The position numbers and the translations under genes were made by a program. DNA of 64,000 nucleotides from Pseudomonas sp. M30-35 (GTDB lineage: Bacteria > Pseudomonadota > Gammaproteobacteria > Pseudomonadales > Pseudomonadaceae), in the NCBI RefSeq assembly GCF_002163625.1, contig NZ_CP020892.1:3286001-3350000 (forward strand), given 5' to 3'. Under the pieces are notes generated by a model that ran no database searches, was not told the origin of the DNA, and saw nothing but the letters and a program-made list of their open reading frames with translations. Shown piece after piece: positions 58,804-64,000 of this stretch (positions are counted from its first letter, which is position 1; every line of letters starts with the position of its first letter).

Positions 58804-59607
58804 ATGGCTTATTTCGATAATGACGGCTGCCAACTGCACTACGAAGTATACGGCCACGGCAACCCACTGGTTTTGGTTCATGGCTTGGGTTCCAGCACCC
58901 TCGACTGGGAATATCAGATACCTGAGTTGGCTGCGCATTACCGTGTCATCGCCCTGGATGTTCGCGGTCATGGCCGCTCGGACAAACCCCATGAGCGCTA
59001 CAACATGGCGACCTTTGCCGATGATGTTGCCTCGCTTATTGAACACTGCCAGCTTGGCCCGGTACATTTGGTCGGTATATCAATGGGCGGCATGATCGGT
59101 TTTCAGCTAGCTGTAGATCGCCCAGAGCTGCTCGCCAGCCTGACCATTATCAACAGTGGTCCGGAAGTGAAAGCCAAGTCAGCCAACGACTATTGGCAAA
59201 TAGCCAAACGCTGGAGCTTGTCGCGCTTGCTCAGCCTTGAAACGATTGGCAAGGCATTAGGTAAACTCCTGTTTCCGAAGCCTGAGCAAGCCGACCTGCG
59301 TGCCAAAATTGAACAACGCTGGCCGCAGAACGATAAACACGCGTACCTGTCCAGCCTTGATGCAATTATTGGCTGGGGTGTACGCGAACGAATTTCACTC
59401 ATCACATGTCCTACGCTGGTGATTAGTGGCGATCGCGACTACACGACCGTCGCCCAAAAACAGGCTTACGTCGACCAGTTGAGCAATGCCCGTTTAGTGG
59501 TGATCGAAGACTCGCGTCATGCAACACCAATGGATCAACCGCAACGTTTTAACAGCTGCCTGCTTGAATTTCTCAATGAAGTCGAAACGGCCGTCACTCC
59601 CTCATAG
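58804..59607 (+). CDS. Alpha/beta hydrolase
   Basis: A 267-residue hydrolase. The oxyanion region is [15 protein letters not shown]. The nucleophile Ser is in GISMGGMIG (G-x-S-x-G), the acid is probably the Asp in VISGDRDYT, and the base His is in [12 protein letters not shown]. It resembles lactonase, esterase or haloalkane dehalogenase-like members, and the substrate is unknown. It starts 12 bases after the LysR stop with AGGAG upstream, so it is probably in the same operon. The cyclophilin gene follows after 11 bases. Confidence 0.9.
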   Translation: MAYFDNDGCQLHYEVYGHGNPLVLVHGLGSSTLDWEYQIPELAAHYRVIALDVRGHGRSDKPHERYNMATFADDVASLIEHCQLGPVHLVGISMGGMIGFQLAVDRPELLASLTIINSGPEVKAKSANDYWQIAKRWSLSRLLSLETIGKALGKLLFPKPEQADLRAKIEQRWPQNDKHAYLSSLDAIIGWGVRERISLITCPTLVISGDRDYTTVAQKQAYVDQLSNARLVVIEDSRHATPMDQPQRFNSCLLEFLNEVETAVTPS

Positions 59608-59618
59608 GACCCCAAACA

Positions 59619-60173
59619 ATGCTTAAGAAAATAATTCTCGCAGCCTGCACCCTAGTCTTTGCTTCCTCGCTGTGGGCAGCCGCAAATCCTAAGGTTTTGA
59701 TCAGCACCACTATGGGTGATATTGAAGTCGAGCTTAATGCAGACAAGGCACCGATCAGCGTCAAGAATTTCCTCGGCTACGTCGACAGTGGTTTTTATAA
59801 AGACACCCAATTTCACCGAGTGATTCCCGGCTTTATGGTTCAAGGCGGCGGCTTTGACGCTGACATGAAGCAAAAACAAACTGGCGCGCCAATTCGCAAT
59901 GAAGCCGACAATGGCTTGCACAACGTGCGCGGCACTCTGGCGATGGCCCGTACTCAAGTACGCGACTCAGCAACCAGCCAATTCTTTATCAACCACAAAG
60001 ACAACGCATTTCTCGACAACGGCAGCCGCGACTTTGGTTATGCCGTATTCGGCAAGGTCATCAAAGGTATGAATGTGGTCGATAAGATCGCCCAAGTACC
60101 AACAGGTAACAGTGCAGGCATGCAGAATGTGCCACGCGAGCCGGTGATGATTTTGGACATTAAGCGCCTATAA
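59619..60173 (+). CDS. Periplasmic cyclophilin-type peptidyl-prolyl isomerase
   Basis: A 184-residue rotamase with a signal peptide ([20 protein letters not shown]), so probably periplasmic (PpiA-like). Active-site and fold motifs are visible: [36 protein letters not shown] and [14 protein letters not shown]. It lies 11 bases after the hydrolase gene on the same strand, possibly in one transcript starting at the LysR gene. The 121-base gap to the ABC gene may hold a separate promoter. Confidence 0.94.
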   Translation: MLKKIILAACTLVFASSLWAAANPKVLISTTMGDIEVELNADKAPISVKNFLGYVDSGFYKDTQFHRVIPGFMVQGGGFDADMKQKQTGAPIRNEADNGLHNVRGTLAMARTQVRDSATSQFFINHKDNAFLDNGSRDFGYAVFGKVIKGMNVVDKIAQVPTGNSAGMQNVPREPVMILDIKRL

Positions 60174-60294
60174 CATCCGCTGTAAGACTTTGGCGGACGG
60201 CAACGCGGCGTCCGCCCTGCTCGGCACAGAAAGCCTCGAACCAGAGCCACATAAACGCTAAACTGGCCAGCCAGCTTCCGGCAGGACGCCAGTT

Positions 60295-62124
60295 ATGTTT
60301 CGCCGTTTTGAATCTCTGATCGACGTCTTCAAACCAGCCCCCGATCAAGCACCACCAGAAGATGTAGCGCACTTCTACCTGCATTATTTAAAGCAGGCAT
60401 GGCCGCTACTCTGCGCCTTGCTGGTCGTAGGCTTCTTTGGCGCGGTGATTGAAGTCGCGCTCTTCAGCTTCCTCGGCCAGTTGATCGACATGGCCCAAAC
60501 CACCCCCAGCAGCGAGTTTTTTGCCAACTACAGCCAGCAACTGCTGTGGATGCTGGTGGTGGTCATGCTCATCCGTCCGCTTGTGTTCGGTCTCCACGAC
60601 TTACTGGTCAACCAGGCCATATCGCCGAGCCTGACCAACTTGATCCGCTGGCAAAACCACCGCTATGTGCTCAAACAGAGTCTGAACTTTTTCAATAATG
60701 ATTTCGCCGGACGCATTGCCCAACGCGTGATGCAGACCGGTCCATCGTTAAGCCAATCCGCCATACAGGTGGTAGAGGCGCTTTGGCATGTGATCGTCTA
60801 TGCGGGCAGCGCCATCTACCTGTTTGCCGAAGCCGATGTTCGCCTGACCGTTCCGCTGCTGATCTGGATAGTCGCCTACATCCTGCTGCTTAAATATTTT
60901 GTGCCACGCATCAAACAGCGCTCAGCGGCAGTGTCCTCAGCCCGCTCAAAGCTCATGGGCCGAGTCGTCGATGGCTACAGCAATATCAGTACCTTGAAGT
61001 TGTTCGCCCACACCCAGGAAGAGGAAGCCTACGCTGGCCGCGCCATGCAGCATTTGCTGGATAAAGCGCGCACCCAGACCCGAACCGTCACCGCCCTGGA
61101 TGTCAGCGTGACCTGCATTAACGGATTATTGATTGGTTCAACAGGGGCGCTGGCGCTGTGGCTCTGGAGCCAAGATCTGATCACCAGCGGTGCCATTGCC
61201 TTGTCCTTGGGCTTGGTGATCCGCATCAATAACATGGCCGAATGGATCATGTGGGTGGTCAACGGCATCTTTGAAAATATCGGCACTGTACAAGACGGCA
61301 TCCGCTCGATTGTCCAACCTGTGCAAGTTGTTGATCAGCCCGATGCAGCACCTCTGAAGGTCTGTAATGGCGCGGTGCATTTTGAGGATATCCATTTCCA
61401 TTACGGCAAAAACAGCGGTGTTATTGGCGGCCTCAGCTTAAGCGTTAAAGCAGGTGAAAAAATTGGTCTGGTTGGCCCATCTGGCGCTGGAAAATCGACC
61501 TTGGTCAGCGTGCTGCTGCGCCTGTACAACTTACAAAGCGGGCGCATTTTAATTGACGGACAAAACATTGCCGACGTCAGCCAAGAAAGCTTGCGCGCGC
61601 AGATTGGGGTGGTCACCCAAGATACCGCCCTGCTACACCGCTCAATTCGTGACAACCTGCGTTACGGCAAACCCGATGCCACTGATGCGGAGTTAAATGA
61701 AGTCGTCCGCAAAGCTCGCGCAGACCGCTTTATCGACCTACTCGATGATGGCCAAGGCGGTTTCGGCTTCGATGCTCAAGTTGGCGAGCGCGGCGTCAAG
61801 CTCTCTGGCGGTCAACGCCAACGCATTGCGATTGCCCGAGTGCTGCTCAAGGATGCGCCAATCCTGGTGCTGGACGAGGCAACCTCGGCACTCGACTCTG
61901 AAGTGGAAGTGGCGATCCAAGAAAGTCTCGACAGCTTGATGCAAGGTAAAACCGTAATTGCCATTGCGCATCGGCTCTCAACCATTGCCCGGATGGATCG
62001 CTTGGTCGTGATTGATCAGGGCCAGATAGTCGAAACGGGCACACACGCCGAGCTGATTGCACGCGGCGGCCTGTATGCACGACTCTGGCAGCATCAGACG
62101 GGTGGTTTTGTCGGCGTTGATTAA
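60295..62124 (+). CDS. ABC exporter, permease-ATPase fusion
   Basis: A 609-residue half-transporter. The N-terminal membrane domain (about 35-330) has six helices. The C-terminal ATPase has Walker A GPSGAGKST, the Q-loop in VVTQDTAL, signature LSGGQRQRIAIA, Walker B ILVLDEATSAL and the H-loop in IAIAHRLS. It resembles MsbA-like and multidrug-type exporters. The substrate is unknown. The start at 60295 opens directly into a cytosolic N-terminal arm (MFRRFESLIDVFKPAP). It appears to be monocistronic. Confidence 0.93.
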   Translation: MFRRFESLIDVFKPAPDQAPPEDVAHFYLHYLKQAWPLLCALLVVGFFGAVIEVALFSFLGQLIDMAQTTPSSEFFANYSQQLLWMLVVVMLIRPLVFGLHDLLVNQAISPSLTNLIRWQNHRYVLKQSLNFFNNDFAGRIAQRVMQTGPSLSQSAIQVVEALWHVIVYAGSAIYLFAEADVRLTVPLLIWIVAYILLLKYFVPRIKQRSAAVSSARSKLMGRVVDGYSNISTLKLFAHTQEEEAYAGRAMQHLLDKARTQTRTVTALDVSVTCINGLLIGSTGALALWLWSQDLITSGAIALSLGLVIRINNMAEWIMWVVNGIFENIGTVQDGIRSIVQPVQVVDQPDAAPLKVCNGAVHFEDIHFHYGKNSGVIGGLSLSVKAGEKIGLVGPSGAGKSTLVSVLLRLYNLQSGRILIDGQNIADVSQESLRAQIGVVTQDTALLHRSIRDNLRYGKPDATDAELNEVVRKARADRFIDLLDDGQGGFGFDAQVGERGVKLSGGQRQRIAIARVLLKDAPILVLDEATSALDSEVEVAIQESLDSLMQGKTVIAIAHRLSTIARMDRLVVIDQGQIVETGTHAELIARGGLYARLWQHQTGGFVGVD

Positions 62125-62450
62125 CCCGCGGCACCCGTCGGATGGGTAAGGCGAAACCTGTTCAGCGAATCTCCCCACAAAGCGCACCTCTTCAATAGCA
62201 AATGGCGGGCGAACATAGCGTCCTTCCGCCCTACGACTTATAGATAGCTTGCTTCGTAATTCAATATTGAATAATCTCTGTAACAAGGTGTGACAATAGG
62301 TCTCTATAGACCACACACCCCTAGCTTGAGCCTTCGGGCTTTGCTCATGCTTTTGAAACTGAGGCTTCTGGAGCAATGCATCCAGACCCACTCGATGACA
62401 ATTGCGAGTTTCAGTTGATGCGTTACTTCCAGTATTGAGGAAAGACCATT
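62125..62450. other. Gap before the DUF2790 gene
   Basis: 326 bases without a supported gene. A GTAGGGCGG-type fragment read on the minus strand at 62214-62234 recalls the repeat family at 17135. An inverted-repeat-like GGTCTCTATAGACC lies near 62300 and may be an operator. A good ribosome site (GAGGAAAG) precedes 62451. Confidence 0.45.
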
Positions 62451-62717
62451 ATGAAAATTGCGTCAGTCGTAGCAGCGTTCATCACCAGCCTTGCACCTTC
62501 CGCGTTTGCTCAGGACATCGACCGCGAGCCTGGCTCCGGGATTCCTGCGGTGAAATACCAATACGGTATGCAAGTCGACATCAGCAAAGTGTTACACCGT
62601 ACCGACAACTCCAAGAAAGTCGGTGTGGTGCCAGTCAATGTTGTCTATGAAGACAGCAAAGGCGAGATCCACAAGATCCAATTTCTTGAGTGGGGCAACG
62701 GCCCACACAATGTTTAA
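62451..62717 (+). CDS. DUF2790 small exported protein
   Basis: An 88-residue protein with a signal peptide (MKIASVVAAFITSLAPSAFA). The DUF2790 pattern is plain: VKYQYGMQVDISKVLHRTD, then CGVVPV-type VGVVPVNVVYEDSKGEIHKI. This family is common in pseudomonads, often in several copies, some of which are induced by metals or stress in published work. The biochemical function is unknown. Its stop codon lies in the first of three short direct repeats. Confidence 0.88.
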   Translation: MKIASVVAAFITSLAPSAFAQDIDREPGSGIPAVKYQYGMQVDISKVLHRTDNSKKVGVVPVNVVYEDSKGEIHKIQFLEWGNGPHNV

Positions 62718-62753
62718 TACAGCCCACAATGTTTAATAGAGCCAATGTTTAAT
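62709..62753. repeat. Three short direct repeats after DUF2790
   Basis: AATGTTTAAT occurs at 62709-62718, 62728-62737 and 62744-62753. The first copy includes the DUF2790 stop codon; the others follow with similar flanks. It looks like a local duplication of the gene end. Confidence 0.7.
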
Positions 62754-62816
62754 CGAGGCACTGCTTAGGCGGGTCGACTGACCGAGTTGCACAATCAATC
62801 TGTAAAGCAACACGCC

Positions 62817-62845
62817 CAGTAAGCCCTGCTCTTTGGGGCTTACTG
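62817..62845. terminator. Hairpin at the end of the FemAB-like gene
   Basis: CAGTAAGCCC pairs perfectly with GGGCTTACTG around a nine-base loop. The right arm overlaps the stop codon (62840-62842) of the minus-strand gene. No strong T-run follows on that strand, but the place between two convergent genes suggests termination. Confidence 0.6.
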
Positions 62846-63973
62846 TTCAGTTTGCTGCCTATACGGCAGCAAACTGCAGGCTTCCTGCGCATAGCGGCTG
62901 ACGCCCTCACGCTCCTCATCAAGAAACCGCGCAACAGCATCGCGCAGGCCCGGGTGGCTCAGGTAATGCCAAGACCGGGTAATAACCGGCTCAAAACCGC
63001 GGATCAGCTTGTGCTCTCCCTGTGCCCCCGCATCAAAACGCTGCAGACCATTGGCGATTGCGTAGTCCATGCCCTGATAAAAACAGGTCTCAAAGTGCAG
63101 TCGATCATACTCGGCTAAACAGCCCCAATAACGCCCATAGAAACTATCGCCACCAATCAAGCTAAACGCCATTGCCACCGGCTGCGAGCCTTGTTTAGCG
63201 ATAACAACCCGAATCGCCTGGGGCATTTTTTCAGCCAGCAAACTGAAGAAAATGCGGGTTAAATACGGTGGCCTGCCGCGAATATGATAAGTGTTGGCGT
63301 AGCAGAGGTAGACGAAATCCCACTCAGCCTCACTGAGTTGATGACCCTCGCGCCATTCAAACTCAATACCCTGCCTAGTCACTTGCTCACGTTCTTTGCG
63401 TATTTGTTTACGCTTGCGCGAATTCAGCGCATCGAGAAAGTCCTGAAAGTCGCGATACTCGCGGTTACGCCAGTGATATTGACAGCCAAGACGCTCCAAC
63501 CAGCCTTCACGCCCACGCATCTGCGCGTCGGCAGCAGCATCAGTGAAATTGATGTGCAGGCTCGATAAACCCTGGCTGTCCAGTGCTTGAGTCAGGTTAT
63601 CTAGCACCTGGCTGATTACCTGTGGCTCGCCCAATAAGCGCGGCCCGGTGACCGGAGAAAACGGAATACCCGCAAGCAGCTTCGGGTAGTAGTCAATCCC
63701 TGCTCGCTCGCAAGCATCGGCCCAGCCGTGGTCAAACACGTACTCGCCGAACGAGTGCGTTTTCAAGTAGGCGGGAAGAGCGGCGCTGAGCTTGCCATTG
63801 GCCTCGAACACAAGTTGATGAGCAGGGGTCCAGCCGGTGCGCGGGCCTACGCTGCCACTTAACTCAAGCGCCGAGAGAAATCCATGCTTGAGAAACGGAC
63901 TGTCCGCTGCAACCAATCGGTCCCAGTCAGTTGGATCAAGTTCAGGAAGCGAAATAGAGGTCTTTGTCTGCAT
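62840..63973 (-). CDS. FemAB-like (DUF482) acyltransferase-fold protein
   Basis: A 377-residue protein of the DUF482 / peptidogalycan-biosynthesis-like family with a GNAT-type fold, like FemAB peptidyl transferases. Blocks include WDRLVAADSPFLKHGFLSAL near the start, YVFDHGWADACERAGIDYYP, FSPVTGPRLL, and FDAGAQGEHKLIRGFEPV near the end. Family members are widespread in proteobacteria with no proven substrate. The ATG at 63973 is close to the window edge, so the upstream neighbour is not visible. Confidence 0.88.
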   Translation of the reverse strand: MQTKTSISLPELDPTDWDRLVAADSPFLKHGFLSALELSGSVGPRTGWTPAHQLVFEANGKLSAALPAYLKTHSFGEYVFDHGWADACERAGIDYYPKLLAGIPFSPVTGPRLLGEPQVISQVLDNLTQALDSQGLSSLHINFTDAAADAQMRGREGWLERLGCQYHWRNREYRDFQDFLDALNSRKRKQIRKEREQVTRQGIEFEWREGHQLSEAEWDFVYLCYANTYHIRGRPPYLTRIFFSLLAEKMPQAIRVVIAKQGSQPVAMAFSLIGGDSFYGRYWGCLAEYDRLHFETCFYQGMDYAIANGLQRFDAGAQGEHKLIRGFEPVITRSWHYLSHPGLRDAVARFLDEEREGVSRYAQEACSLLPYRQQTEQ

Positions 63974-64000
63974 CTGTGCAGTCTGGCCTTTCGCGCTGAC

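Overview
The window looks like a chromosomal segment of a Pseudomonas or close relative, with moderate GC by eye. The evidence is gene order and family content. The succinyltransferase cluster aruC-aruF-aruG-astD-astB-(unknown)-astE-threonine aldolase-alaS matches the order known from P. aeruginosa. So do lauroyl acyltransferase/minCDE/RluA, and an RstAB-like two-component pair beside nrdA-nrdB. Typical pseudomonad families also occur: an OprD porin, a MucR-like MHYT-GGDEF-EAL protein and a DUF2790 protein. I saw no rRNA, tRNA, CRISPR array, prophage or intact insertion sequence.

Layout. 1-11.9 kb (minus strand): alaS (its last codons lie outside the window), ltaE, then the arginine succinyltransferase (AST) operon read from aruC down to astE. 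Two sites upstream of aruC match the Pseudomonas ArgR consensus TGTCGC-N8-AA. 11.9-17.1 kb: patatin-like lipase and LpxL/HtrB acyltransferase (minus), diverging from minC, minD, minE and an RluA-type pseudouridine synthase (plus). 17.1-25 kb: a repeat, sensor kinase and response regulator (minus), diverging from nrdA and nrdB across a long promoter region with a DnaA box and possible NrdR boxes. 25-33 kb: two methyltransferases, an OprD-family porin, a broken chemotaxis receptor, a MucR-like c-di-GMP protein and an acetyltransferase remnant. 33-40.6 kb: a fatty-acid-hydroxylase-like protein, then an iron cell-surface-signalling set (FecI-type sigma, FecR, STN-containing TonB receptor) followed by DUF3649, PepSY and DUF3325 membrane proteins. 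40.7-50 kb: many small genes (parvulin, YebC paralogue, lipoproteins, Nudix, ankyrin protein, a lysine-rich microprotein, exported MsrB and lipoprotein MsrA, CvfB). 49.5-64 kb: LtaS-like sulfatase-fold transferase, DEAD-box helicase, CigR/RcnB-like protein, tandem cupin, two EamA transporters, azoreductase, a MITE-like repeat, LysR regulator, alpha/beta hydrolase, cyclophilin, ABC exporter, DUF2790 and a FemAB-like protein.

How the genes work together. The AST operon degrades arginine to glutamate and succinate under probable ArgR control. MinCDE places the division septum. NrdAB supplies deoxynucleotides. The iron cluster would sense a ferric siderophore at the receptor and pass the signal through FecR to the sigma factor under Fur control.

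I found no convincing new defence or mobile system. The best leads are the chemotaxis receptor that lost both its start codon and its reading frame, the coupled 13-residue leader and lysine-rich microprotein, the exported MsrB/MsrA pair, the uncharacterised gene inside the AST operon, and the 162-bp MITE-like repeat.
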